The notes beneath the pieces were generated by a model that was not told the origin of the DNA, ran no database searches, and saw only the letters and a program-made list of their open reading frames with translations. The translations under genes were made by a program, and so were the position numbers. From Leucaena leucocephala (Eukaryota; Streptophyta; Magnoliopsida; Fabales; Fabaceae), in contig CM073527.1 of the NCBI GenBank assembly GCA_037074615.1, forward strand, positions 23,684,848 to 23,748,847: DNA of 64,000 bases. The letters run 5' to 3'. Shown in pieces: positions 1 to 11,899 of the stretch (position 1 is the stretch's first letter; each line of letters starts with the position of its first letter).

Positions 1-115
1 CATTTGACTCTTAAATAGCTCATTCAGCCAAGTTTATTGAAATCTGGTTTTTGGACACCTCCTATGTTTTTTAACTCTTGAAATTGTTTTTCATGCTTTA
101 TTATTCATTTTGCAG

Positions 116-169
116 ATTCCACATAAATCAGTCTTTTATTACTGGCCTGGTGATTCTTCTCAAGTTTAA
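116..169 (+). CDS. Last coding exon of an unidentified upstream gene
   Basis: A TTTTGCAG acceptor is followed by an open stretch of 17 codons reading IPHKSVFYYWPGDSSQV and then TAA. Everything upstream lies outside the window, so neither the gene nor the incoming phase can be confirmed. I do not recognise the peptide. A short terminal exon of a plus-strand gene is the simplest reading; a chance open stretch after an acceptor-like site is the alternative. Confidence 0.35.
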   Translation: MPHKSVFYYWPGDSSQV

Positions 170-3145
170 GGAGCTGATGCAATGGCGTCTTTATAATGAA
201 ATGTTACTTACGACCATGATCAGTATTTAAACAATCAAATGGAGTTCTGTTTTCCCCCTCTTTTTCCATCCTGGCTTCTATTTCAAAATATTGTATTTAA
301 CTTTTTATTCATCTTTAAAAACCCTTTGGAACTGTTTTAGACTTCTAGTACCATGAGTGTATTTTTATATGTACTTTGAGGAGTTTCAGATGATGAACTA
401 AAGTCATTTTAGTTTATGCCTGTTTGTTTCACCGTGTCTGCAGTTGATACTCTATAATCTATATTATGGGGTGTTTTTTACTCTTTCGCTCATTTTTAAA
501 TTTTATAATTTTACATTTTCTTTTTTATTTTTTGAATATGTGATGCTTGAAATGGAATTATCATGATATGCTAAGTTGTTTTCAGATCCTGGGTATAATT
601 TCTTAGAAATCAATCAGCTTATGTGATTATTTTCACTTTACATGTATGCTTACCCGATTTTGTGCAGGTTTCTTCGTGTTGCAGGTTTGAAAGTCATAAC
701 TATTATGTTCAGTATATGAAGTATATTAATATGGGTTGATGATGAAATCTCTTTAAATGAAAGAGGAAAAGATTCATGCTTGCGATATAAGTTTGAATTT
801 TATCAGAATGGGTGTTTTGCACGTTTTGAATTTTTTGAAGGGAAGGGCTGGGACTAGGGTTACTCAGCTATGAACCTTACTGGTTTTTTCTTGAATCAGA
901 AAAGTCTCTCTGCTGAAAAAGCAGATTTGAGGCAAATCTTTTTAGAGTCGGGTAGTTTATAATTGTCAGTTAAGTGAAACTCCTTTTTGAATGATTCTGA
1001 AGTATATGTGGGTCTCTTGACATTCTTTGTTATAAGTTGCATTTATTTAAAACCTGCAAATTGTTGCATGTTTTTTTCTAACAGAAAACTATGCTTTTAT
1101 CAAATAGATTAAAATTTATCTTGTAGGTGTTTAGTTAGTTTGGTTTTTCAAAAAAAAAAAAAACGGCTTCTGATGTTCTTGCATCCAAAAATATGAGGCT
1201 GGCTCAGGAATTGTGATATGGCCTAGTCAGTTGCTGGCTGTCCTCAAAGAACTAGGCGGCTTACATGGACTCGAAGGTAAGTAGCAGTTTCAAAGATGTA
1301 GTTTTAATTTACGTTTGTGAACAATTGAGTGTGTTGGTGTGCTTTTTTTTGCTTTTTTAAAATAAAAAGCTTGAAGGAACCATATTGAGAAGCTTTATCT
1401 CTTTAGAGGGCCAAATGGATAGAGAAGTGAGTTTTGAGAAACTCGATCATATATTTCTTCATACTTATATTGTTAGACTACTGTGACTTAACTTCCTTTG
1501 TGGTTTGGAAATTCAAGCTCCAAATTCCAATGCCAATGGATGGGTTGATAGAAGATAAAATTTTCTTTGATGAATTCGCAAGAATCACATCTTTTGCATT
1601 TCTACGTTGCTTGGAGTTTTTGGTCACTGTTGTGTATTTTATTTCTTCAGAGCTTCAAGCCAAATGCCTTTGTTTTTCTTTGGATTGAAAGTGCTAATCT
1701 TTTTCAGTTATGAAGTTCACTCTTGCATCTTTGTTCGTTGTTTTTAGTTTTTTCTTGTTTTCTTTATTTTGGTTTTCTTTGTTTTCACTTCTTGTTTGTT
1801 ACTCTTCTGTTCCGTGGCATAGATGTATTTTTTTGGGGTTATGTAGGGGGGCCAGTGGTGGCAAAAAGTTGAGTCTGTAATAATCTGAAAAATGCTACAA
1901 TTTTGCACGTTCACCTTATGAATGTTTGGTGGCCGGGATTGGGATTTGGCGAGGGAATCATTGGAATAGAATTGTTCGTGATGAAACCTTGAGCTTAGGA
2001 GCGTAATTGCGTATACCCAAGTTTTGCAGGAAGGATTGGAGGAAAACTGCAGTGGTTGCGTAGCATTTTGAGTGCTCTGGAATTTCGTCTTACCCTCGGA
2101 TTATTATTGCGGGTGCACACTTTTGTCACCGTTTTGATTGTCTGGGTCGGGGGTGGTATCGGGATTCAATTAAAATTTGTGAATTCACAAAAATATGAAT
2201 ATAAAAATAAATTAACTATTTGTGCTTAATTAGTGTCTTTATTGTTTTTTCAAAAGAGATGGCAGCGAAGGGAGATGTATTTTTTTCTTCTTCATAACGA
2301 AGATCATTCGGACGACAAAAATGATCTTCCTGATATAACTAAGGGCAAGGTAGCTGAGCGTTGGCATGGCAATCCCTTTCACTTGAAAATCAACATTTTC
2401 TAATTCAGTTTTTATATAAAATCTTAAATTTCAAAACTCAGTAATCAGAAACCCACCTCACAAGCAATTGCGTTTTTTCTCTTCTCCCTCTTTCGTTGGC
2501 TAATCTCTCTTTCTCTGGTCGGGCAAGTCTGTCATGGTGATTGGAAGGATTCATTTACAATAAGTTTGTGGAATAAACCGTCGTTCGAGTTAATACCCTG
2601 ATAAATATTCTTTAATATACGGTTAGCCGTGCAAATAAGGTTATACGATCAAACGAAAAATAAAATAAGCAACACAGTCCAATAGCTATTTTCTCTTATG
2701 GGAATTCAAATTATGTGTCGATGCTACTTTTGTTTTGCCAATCGATGGTGTCTTGATTCATGAGATATGATTAATATCTGCAATAAGCTAAACTACTTAT
2801 TTACAATGGCAAAAAAGAACTACTTATTTATGATAACGAGTCCTAAATAATATTTCTTTTTTAAATTTCTTGTAATATACGGGAGGGAATATCAATGCCA
2901 GTTATCGGAAAAATTTTTCCTTCACAGCAAGAGGGAGGGAGCCGTGCAATGATGGCTCCAATAAATTGCTACATATAATGATGGCTCCAATAATTAGTGC
3001 AATGCTTAATTTGTGATACTTTCAATTGAAAATTTTAATTTTACAATTTTTTAGGATTTTTGAAAAAAATGGGGTTTGATCTAAATATTTTGTAAAATTT
3101 ATTGATAATTAATGTTGTCGTCTATATTTTAGAAAGCCACATTTT
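170..3145. other. Intergenic / possible 3' untranslated region
   Basis: T-rich sequence on the plus strand, typical of introns or UTR, to about 2.2 kb, then AT-rich intergenic DNA. A GAAGGTAAGTAG donor-like site near 1272-1283 and several CAG acceptors hint at spliced noncoding 3' exons of the upstream gene. No coding segment could be supported; the 84-codon open frame at 1434 has no recognisable content. Confidence 0.4.
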
Positions 3146-3278
3146 AGAAGGGCGGTAGTGTTTCAAGTGGGACGAAAACGGTTGTTTGTGTGGGCATTAT
3201 ATCCTCCTTTTTAGCCGATGACGTTTCTTTTCCTCCCTGGATTCCATTTTCGTCCCTCTGAAACACTACCGCACTTCT
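3146..3278. mobile_element. MITE with about 32-bp terminal inverted repeats
   Basis: The left end (3146-3178) contains CGGTAGTGTTTCA followed by GGGACGAAAA. The right end (3247-3278) is its reverse complement with only a few mismatches (TTTTCGTCCC, then TGAAACACTACCG). The interior is only about 70 bp and noncoding. Two near-identical inverted ends around a tiny core define a miniature inverted-repeat transposable element. No clear target-site duplication was seen, so the superfamily is open. Confidence 0.7.
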
Positions 3279-3951
3279 CACAGGTTCTAATGGTGTTCCC
3301 CTCCAGAACAACTTCATTCTTCGACCATTTTTAAAGGTCCTATACATCGTTTCTGACTATAGTATGATATCATTATTTGAAGTTTGGTCTCACCACTTGA
3401 ATCTTAGTTGCGATTGAATTATTCGTTACTTTGATTGTTGAAAGACATGTCTCAGTGCAGTTTTGTCCGTTCGTATTTTCACTCAACTAAATACACACAA
3501 ATCTTACCAGACATGTTCCCTCATCTTCTTAACTTCGTCATGTTTTATTTTTTGTTTGAATAAGAAAGCAGTAGCCTGGTTTCGATATTGACAAGTCTAG
3601 CAAATTATCAGAACAATGACAAGTAACCTGCTTCCAACAATACAGCAGCCACGGGCAAGATCACTTCCAAATGCCAATGCATTCCTATTGGGCGTAAGAG
3701 CAGAGTTCCCTACCCTCGCTAGCTACAGCAGCAGAAGAATGGATTGACTATTATCAGTTACACCTACATTATATATACAAGTGGATTGCATACATAGGCA
3801 CGTTTTTGTTCTGTATTTTCTACCATAACAATACAAGTATGAGAAACCCAGTGTTTTGAGTTGCAAATGGGACCTACTCCACACTACCACCCTCTCCTTC
3901 ATCTTTTTTGAATTCATTTTCTGAACGAATTCTAAATCTCTTACAATGAAA

Positions 3952-6900
3952 TCAATCTTCTGTGCAATCCTTATTGGTAGCTGGGAGGGTCGTGATGCCA
4001 TTCTTGGAGTCATCATCAACTCTCTGTTTCTTCAAAGGAGGCTGTGTCTCTGCAGAGACATCACCCGAAGGTTCTGAGTGCAGAGGATCTTGCTCATCTT
4101 TTGATGATAGTAGTGTTTCCGAATCTCTCAAGGTATTACCTAGTTTCTGCTGCTCCTCTATGATCTTCTGCAAGTATTTACCCTGTGCTTCAATTCTCAT
4201 TTGTAACTGCTTTTGAACCTGGAATTTTATTGAAGCAAATCAAAAGGAATCATCATTAGCAGCCATGGCGCTTTTGTTACAACTGATATAAAGGATTCAA
4301 GAGCCACAAGGCGATGAAATCTCAAATGCAGCATGCATCTTCATTACACAATATGACGCTTGTCTTAAAAAGGCGCATAATCAGAGGTCTAACATAGTTA
4401 TACTGAAAATCTGATAAGTTCGATAACCCAGCAGCACGTTAGTGGACAACTAGCTGATCAGACACACAAAATATAGTACTTCAAAGAAATACAAATGATT
4501 TTAAAGGAAAAATACTGAAGAAGTATTTCTTTTCAACCTATCACCATAACAGAATGATTAGGAAATGAGGTAAATGAAGAAAAACATTCACATTGAATCT
4601 GGACTAATCATATTTATTGATAAGCTCAATGTATAACTGGAACTCAAGTTTAAACGTATCATATGAACCTTTTTTTCCCCTCTTTAACAAACACTTCATA
4701 TGCTCAAATTTCTTGACAAAAAAAAAAAAAACCAAAGTGGTCCAAGTCCATGGCCATGAAGCATGATCATCCAAAATATGAGTTGTGCATGCGTCCAATT
4801 CATGTATGACAGTATCATATGGTGGCATGACAGAATTTATAAGCCCTTAAATTATAACCAGAGTAGTGATGCACATCTACCATGTTATGAAATTATAAAC
4901 TTAAAAGCTTGGTTGAGGTGGAATATCCACTTCTAAACAACAACTACTATCTAGTATTCAGTACTACTAATCCAAATTTAACCAATATCAAACCCCAAAT
5001 AACTCAGCTTGATCAACATAATTTTTTCCCCATCCACAAGATATTTTTTATGGGAAAACATAGCCTTTAGTTCCTAGAGTTTTGGCCAATGTTGAGGTCC
5101 TTGTAGTTTTTCTATTAAGGAACTAACCCTTGGAATTATGGTCAACTTGGTCAAGGTCCCTGGAGAGAATATGTTGCTGATGTAACAATGATGTTTCGTA
5201 ACAGTAAAGATTTTAACCAAAGTTGACCATAACTCCAATGATTGATTCCTTAATTTAAAAAAGAAACTACAGGGTGTTACGTAAACTGAAGAAGGAAGGG
5301 GAAACGAGAGAGAGAGATACATAGACGAGGATCTGAAGAATAGAAGCAGAGAGAGATTTGAGAGAGAGAGAACAGAGGGGTAGGGAAGAAACTGAGATTC
5401 CACTTTAATCCACAATGAGTCCATCATAATGCGCGTACAATAGTCATAGGGGAACCTTATTTATAGCTAATGATTCCCACCTACCCTAACGACTAGTAGA
5501 TGGTAACTAACTATAACTGAATTTTATATTTGTATTATTTTACATAACACAGGGACCTAAACCCAAGCTGATGCCAATCATAGGGACCAAAAACTGTTTT
5601 TCCCCCCTTTTCAATTGATGAGCAGAAAAGAGGAGCTATCTATGTCAACAACAGGGAGTTTCAGGAAATGTTTGCCATTGTTCACTCTATTTGATTTATG
5701 CCTGTTTCCTATTTTCAACTTCAGTCTGCATTATCATCTTTTTCCACAGCTCTTCTGTTCTTTTAGTAAACATCTATTCCTAAACTTCCTATATATAAAC
5801 AGAAGTGGGAAAAATTAACGGCTTGCTGGATTAATCTCATTCTTCAAATTTAGGCAACAGGAAAGAGTAAAGCAAAAGTACCAGACCTCTAGCTGTTCAT
5901 GGAGACGTTTCTGAACCTCCATCTGCATCCTCAGAGCATCACTGATTTGCAATCCCCTGAAAGCCATGAAGGTTTTATAAATTGTTACCAGAAGAGGTGC
6001 TAGGGGTTGAAAGCAAAGATACATTTTAGGAAGTATAATTAACAATATAACACAGATACATACGGGGAAGAATCTGTGCCAGATATGGTGTCCCCAGAAT
6101 TCCTTTTCTCATCCTTCGACTCTGAAATTCAAGAAGAGAATTCTCAGATCTTCAAGTTAGCAAGAAATGAAAACATAATTATATTTTTAGTAGACACTAT
6201 CCCTCTAAGAATAATGTTAAGGCCAAAAATTAAAAAAAATACAGAACACTTTACCATCAGCTGAAGACTCTGGCAAGTACTTTGCAAGGCGGTATTTCTG
6301 CACAATGTAATAACAGAACAAGATTAAAATCAGTTTTAAAATAAACAAACGGGCATTTCATGTGCTTATATACCTAAAATAGTTAACTTGGTGACATTAC
6401 CTGTAAATGGCTTTTAACATGATAAATTGTGAGTCCAGGTACTCCCATAACCCGAAGAACGCCTTTTGGAGTTGCCCCTGTTAGGAATAGATGGGATATC
6501 ATGAGAGAAATCACTTCAGAAAATATGCTAGAATGAAGCAGATCAACTCGCTAAAGAAGTAAAGGGAAAAGGCAAATGAGTAGCAATTACAAGCATAGAA
6601 TCTACATCAAATCAACAAAGCTGCGTGAAAGTTGCAGTTGGCAATTTCAGTGCAACATGGTATCGTCAATAAGTGTGTAATTAAAATCTATCCATACATC
6701 AACAACTTCCAAATGTTATATGAATTAAATATCAAAACTTCAAGAAAAGGAAAAGACATCTTTGATATGTTGCACGAAGTGATTCGAACATATACTGTAC
6801 ATGCTCCGACTGACTTATGTTAAGCGCAAGGCAGGTGGCACAGTAGATCCTTAATAGGGAGAACATCAGAAGAACAGCAAATATTTCCTTAAAAGCGTTC

Positions 6901-7259
6901 TCATTCGTACAGGTTTTTCCAAGATTATGATTAACTAATTGAAAAGGCACTGAATTTGACGAATTTATATCCGATGCTAACTATAAAATATAAAAATAAC
7001 TATTCATTATTCCAAAGATGTGATACAATACTCATAAGAGATACCCACTATCTGGTCCACCGAGATGCGTAATGGCATCCACAAAACGGTCATGAAGATC
7101 TGACGTCCACCGTAATCGTTGTTTCCCACTTCCTCCCACAGGTGTGGCATTTTTCACCGCAGATCCACTCAAATCCGGTATGCTTGCAAGCTGCTCAACA
7201 CCACCTTGAGCTTTATTTGGCACGACAGTTCCCGAGGGAAACTTCTTTGCGTGATACAT
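3952..7259 (-). CDS. MYB-CC transcription factor (PHL/PHR1-like), 6 coding exons
   Basis: Coding exons are 7049-7259, 6401-6477, 6255-6297, 6064-6121, 5887-5956 and 3952-4218; all are GT-AG, phases agree, and they encode 241 aa. The single GARP-type MYB repeat starts at KQRLRWTSDLHDRFVDA, continues through LGGPDRATPKGVLRVMG and ends SHLQKYRLAKYLP (about residues 47-109). The coiled coil carries the diagnostic LHEQLE motif at 148-153, followed by VQKQLQMRIEAQGKYLQ. This family binds DNA as dimers, and PHR1 relatives act in phosphate-starvation signalling. The closest remembered relatives are PHL6/PHL7; this C-terminal tail is short, ending NKDCTED. A TCAG seven bases before the ATG suggests a noncoding 5' exon upstream (about 7.6-7.9 kb). 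Intron 5 is long (about 1.7 kb). Family assignment is firm; the exact orthologue is not. Confidence 0.9.
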
Positions 7260-8536
7260 AGTTACACTGACTACGGTAGAAAAAGGGAAAAAAAAATAAA
7301 GAATAAGAAATTTTGGTTCAGAAACAATAGAATTAAATCGTTAAATTCGGCCAAGCTCATAGCTAGTGACAGCCTAGTGTAATTAACTACATAGAGTGAC
7401 ATAGAAGCCTTGCAAAATAGCCTTCGATAACCAGGCTGTTATTAACTACATGTTTTGGGCAAAAAAGGAAAATATATTTGGCAAAATTTATTGGACACTA
7501 TAACCCGCATCATATTGGATAAGCAAAGGGAAAGATTTTCACAAGAACTTCAGTAAAAAGGACCGTACACCACTCGGCGACTAGTTTACCTCCAAACTTG
7601 AAATTAGACGAGAGAATCCGAACGGGAAGATGGTAAGGCAACAAATAAACAACATCCGGAAGACCTCGGAGCACTCATACTTCAATCCAGAAATACGTAT
7701 GGCGATGAAGACCCCGACAGAACCGGAGATCGAAAAGTGATCAATTAACGGAGCGGGGGCAGCTGAAGTGGCAAGGAGTAAGTTTTCGGCGTTGAAATTA
7801 GGGGAAGAGAAATTGAGGGTTGGCCGGGGAGGAAGGGAATCTAGGGAAGAAAAAGGAATTTTCCGTGAAAGTTTGGGGATTGGGATTGAGATTCGTTGGC
7901 GTGTGTGAGAGCTCTTTTTGTCTCGCAGGAAATGACTGGATTTGAGGGAGAGAGAATGCCATTAGGAAAAACCAGCGTTGAATAGACGGCGGCGTTTAAA
8001 TGGACGAAACGGAGAAGTGGGTCCCCCATCCCACGTCCTTTCCCTGTGTTATTTGTTTTATGATAAGCGCCACGTTTGGGGAGAGCGAAAGATGGCAGAA
8101 ATAAAGGAGGGGAATAGACAAAATTAGTCAAATGATATTTAAAAGTATATTTGATATGTTCATGTTGTTTTTTATTTGTAATATTTTTTATCAAAAATTA
8201 AAAACAAAAAATTGCAGATCTGGAACATGTTTCGAGAAACCAGCAACATCAAAGTCTACGAACTAAAATTGAAGACCAGCAATTAATTAGCATTTATTTT
8301 CCTAAAAATATCTACTTTAATTATTTATAAATTATTTTTAACTTATTGTCTCGATATTTGAAATATGTATTTTTTAATTGAAATTTAAATCATTAATATT
8401 TTTATCATTCCCAAATTCATCTTCTTCACAAAAAAAAAAAAGGCATATATTTCTTTAAATATTTATTTTTGTATATTCAATTTTTTTTATTACAAAATTT
8501 TTTCTTTTTAACTCCTGATCAAGCCGACTTTGTTTT
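7260..8536. other. Divergent intergenic region between MYB-CC and UTP11 loci
   Basis: The part to about 7.95 kb is relatively GC-rich and purine-rich and probably holds the MYB-CC promoter and noncoding 5' exon. The rest is AT-rich spacer with no supported coding sequence. Confidence 0.4.
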
Positions 8537-8576
8537 TGGGCCCATTAAAAGAGGCTTTATAAATTTGGGCCGGGCC
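8537..8576 (+). promoter_or_regulatory. Site II / UP1-like TGGGCC boxes upstream of UTP11
   Basis: TTGGGCCCATTAAA lies at about 8536-8549 and TTTGGGCCGGGCC at 8564-8576, roughly 290-325 bp before the UTP11 start codon. TGGGCY (site II) and GGCCCAWW motifs are known enrichments of plant ribosome-biogenesis and ribosomal-protein promoters, which fits the family of the downstream gene. They could also serve the divergent MYB-CC gene. Inferred from motif and position only. Confidence 0.4.
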
Positions 8577-9230
8577 TTATGTTAAGGAAGGCTTCACGTA
8601 GTTTTACTATACATATTGATGTCCCCAAATAAAAATATAAGATATATGCTTGTAGTAACGTATTATTAAAACCAGGCCTCCGCTGCACAACATTCCTATA
8701 CTACGCCATATTGATGTATTGATTTTATGCGTGCCATTCTCTGTTCTCTCTTCAGCTCCTCTCCCACGGCGCGAGCGATTGAATAATATCTGTCGCAACT
8801 GCCACATCTCGTAAATCCCCTTGGCACTGAGCTCAGGCTGTTGCAGCTCTCTCTACTTAACATGTCTTCCTTCAAGAACGCCATTCCCAGACGGGCTCAC
8901 AAAGAGCGTGCTCCACCGTAAGTTTCCGAAATTCCGTGTTTGTTTTCCTTTACAAAATGGACTCGATAGCTCTTGGTTTGTTTGGATTATTGGGTTTGTT
9001 TGCAATATTTTCAGATCCTCGAGGAAAAAATTTGGCCTTCTTGAAAAGCACAAAGACTATGTCGTCCGGGCAAAAGCATTCCATAAAAAGGAGGAAGGTA
9101 TATGGGTACAATTTGTGGAACAGTTTTCCCCCCCGATAATTCTGATTTTGCATGACTGGTCTAACTGAGTTTATTCTTATCTTTGTGATAAGGGAAGAGA
9201 ATATAAATATAATGAACATGAGAATATGGA

Positions 9231-9309
9231 GAAAACTATAATTTCGGAAATTTGTTAACATGACTGGACCTTGCCGGGTGAAAACTATAATTTCGGAAAT
9301 TTGTTAACA
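9231..9309 (+). repeat. 30-bp direct duplication at the LINE 5' junction
   Basis: The 30-base segment at 9231-9260, beginning GAAAACTATAATTTCGG, is repeated exactly at 9280-9309. The second copy abuts the retrotransposon body. It looks like a by-product of the insertion. Confidence 0.75.
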
Positions 9310-9874
9310 GAAGGACGGTAAAATTTTGGAGGATGTTAATCATAGAATTCAGGCCGGGTGGTTTAAATGGAGAAAAGCTACTGGGGTTATATGTGATCGG
9401 AAAGTACCAGATAAAGTAAAAGGAAAGTTTTATCGGATTGCTATAAGACCAACAATGTTTTATGGAAGTGAATGCTGAGCTTTAAAAGGACAACAAGAGC
9501 ATAAAGTTGGGGTAGCTGAGATGAGGATGCTGAGATAAATGTGTGGGCATACAAGAAAAGATAAGATTTGTAATGAACATATACGGGGAAGAGTTGGAGT
9601 GGTACCTATTGAAGAAAAAATGGTAGAAACCCGTCTTAGGTGGTTTGGATACGTACAAAGAAGGCCAATGGATGCGCCGGTGAAAAGGGTGGATCAAATA
9701 GTATGGACACCGGTTAAAAGGGGTAGAGGAAGGCCAAAGAGAATGCTCAAAGAGGTCATTGAACGGGATCTCCTGGTCAATAACCTATCTAAGGATTTAG
9801 TTTTCGATAGAGCACAATAGCGTCATATGATCCATGTAGCCGACTCCATTTAATAGAATAAGGCTTGTTGTTAT
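9310..9874 (+). mobile_element. 5'-truncated LINE (L1-type) 3' end, decayed
   Basis: A conceptual frame from about 9310 gives the C-terminal part of a plant non-LTR reverse transcriptase: RIQAGWFKWRKATGVICDRK, KGKFYRIAIRPTMFYGSEC, CGHTRKDK, VETRLRWFGYVQRRPMDAPV and RGRGRPKRMLKEV. Three in-frame stops sit where family members usually have Trp (9477-9479, 9536-9538, 9818-9820). The tail ends AAGGCTTGTTGTTATTG, like the TTG-rich 3' ends of plant L1 elements. Imperfect 16-bp flanks (9261-9276 and 9875-9890, 14/16 matching) look like a target-site duplication. It lies in intron 2 of the UTP11 copy, in the same orientation. Confidence 0.85.
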
Positions 9875-11899
9875 TGACTGTACCTTGCTGATACAGTGCT
9901 GATTAGTGATTAGATATAGATGTGCAGGAAGCCAGGATCCCATCATAGCTAGGTACTTTCTTAATAATTCTAGTACTATTGTAAGGTCAGTAACTTCAAC
10001 TCACTCTCTCCCTCCCTCAATGCAGACTAAACTCAATTACTAACTAGTAATGCCTAACCCTTGGCCTTCTTTTGAATTACTGTTCATTATTACGTTGATA
10101 AATGTCTTTCGAATTTCTAATCTTGTTTGTACGTATGAGCCTCCTAATAGTAGCAATAGAAATAATAGGATAATTGGCTGAGAATTAGAATTTAATAACT
10201 GAAGTAACCACCATAGCTGTCTTCTTACTTCCCTTATACAATTAAGGAATAGTTAGTGGAGAACACATGCTAACTCTCTCAATATAAAGTCCGTCATTAA
10301 CAACAATAACACATTTAACCAACTTCAGTTACTAACTACTGATATTTTTCTATATTTGCCCTACAGAAACTTAAAGAGAAGGCTGCATTCAGAAACCCAG
10401 ATGAGTTTTATTTCAAAATGATCAGATCAAAAGTGGTTGAGGAAGTTCATAGACCCGAGTAGGATATTTCTCACCTTATAGTTGTTCTATAGCACTTGTT
10501 CCTAATTACTTGGGGAGATGAATGAACTTGATGGCTTTTTTCCTGTAGGAGTGAAACAAACAAATAAACATACCCAAGAAGAGCTTATGTTGATGAAGAC
10601 CCAAGATATAGGATATGTTCTTCAAAAAGTGCAGAGTGAGAGAAAGGTAGATCATTGCGGTAGAATGTTTTCTTTCTATTAAGAATTTATGTGGAATAGT
10701 CATGTGGGCTTAATTACGAATTTTTGGATGCAGAAAGTTGAAAAGCTAACTTCTTCATTGCACTCTGTTGATCACCAACAGGCTGGGCATATTTACTTTG
10801 CTGAGGACAGGTACGAGCTCCCATTTCAATAACAAGCACACACATATGGACAAGTGTCCTTTATCTTTATTTGATTTAATGTTTGTTGTTTTCAGTTATC
10901 TGGGTTTCAAGAGCCTTGTCTCTCATTATTTTATGACTTTTGATATTATATAAAAGGTCCTTGTAAATTTTATGAAAAATTCCTTATTTCCAAGTTCTTG
11001 TGTTAACTCAGATCTAAGTTTTTCTTCTTTTGGCCTGACAACTGAAGCCAAGTTTATATCAATGCATTTTACTTGATTGAGACGCGGACAAAAGTTTGAG
11101 ATTAAGAGCAGGCAATATCATTGGTTTAAAGTTGTGTTTAAGTCTATTTCCCTTTTCCACATTAATCTCTTCATGTCATGACAAGAAAGAAAAGAGCAAT
11201 AGAACCTTCTATGCATTTTAAAACATTAGATTTTGGAAAGGTCTACGCCTTTTCAAAAAAGGGGTTTACTATCTTTATTATTTTCATCATTCTTTATTAA
11301 TTCTTAAGGATTCTGATTAAGGAAAGTCTTTTTTGACTCTATAATTGCAGGTGTATATCTTCGTTGTTTAAATTTCATACTAAGTTGTGTGGATCCTTTT
11401 TTTTAATCTTTATGTAGGCAAGAAGCTAAAGAGATAAAGTCACAAATTAAGGGAAGGAAGAATCTTGAGTCAAATGATGTTCCTGATGACATTAAGAGGT
11501 ACAACTGTATAATAAGTTGAAAATAAGATTTATTTTTATCTTTTCTTTCAGTGTCGTTTTTTTTACTTTTATTGTCATGACTTATTACTATTAGTAACGT
11601 ATTTTTTTTTTTAATGTTCAGGCGAACAGCTGCCTCTTATAGAGAGTTGGAAGAAAGGAAGAAAAGGCTGAATCAACTGGAGAGTATATACAGTGATATG
11701 GTAATTCAGAAGGAGCTACAGGTATTTGCCATTTTATTATACTCCGTTCTGAATTTGTTCTTGTTTCTACTTTCTATGCTTGATTCTAGCTTGTTTTTTT
11801 TTGGGTCTATAAACAGAAAAATGGTCGGAAACAAAAACTAAGTGAAGATGAGAGAAAACAAGACCGGTGTACAAGTGGCGATTTGAGAGAAAACGATAA

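Larger units (their letters stand above)
8862..11899 (+). pseudogene. UTP11: UTP11 (U3 snoRNA-associated protein 11) copy with disrupted frame
   Basis: UTP11 is a nucleolar SSU-processome component needed for 18S rRNA maturation. Eight exon-like blocks with GT-AG borders cover the whole protein: 8862-8917 (MSSFKNAIPRRAHKERAPP), 9015-9097 (FGLLEKHKDYVVRAKAFHKK), 10367-10458 (KEKAAFRNPDEFYFKMIRSK), 10549-10646 (EELMLMKTQDIGYVLQKVQS), 10734-10810, 11418-11498, 11622-11721 (ELEERKKRLNQLESIYSDMV) and 11817-11899. Three breaks are visible. Exon 2 ends in phase 1 while exon 3 needs phase 0, fitting loss of about 8 nt coding for three residues. Exon 4 reads into TAA at about 10564 and resumes in frame only if 4 nt are removed. 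The last exon needs a shift of one base before PVYKWRFERKR at 11864. Introns are retained, so this is not a retrocopy. An unseen micro-exon could explain the first break, but not the others. Confidence 0.75.

Noticed and set aside
3144..3347. Minus-strand 67-codon frame
   Set aside because: Spans the MITE and its inverted ends; no coding signal.
9539..9820. A 93-codon plus-strand protein gene in the UTP11 region
   Set aside because: It is the stop-bounded remainder of the LINE reverse transcriptase C-terminus, not a separate gene.
9097..10366. Micro-exon of about 8 nt to repair the UTP11 exon 2-3 junction
   Set aside because: Possible in principle, but no candidate stood out and the two later frame breaks would remain, so the pseudogene reading is kept.
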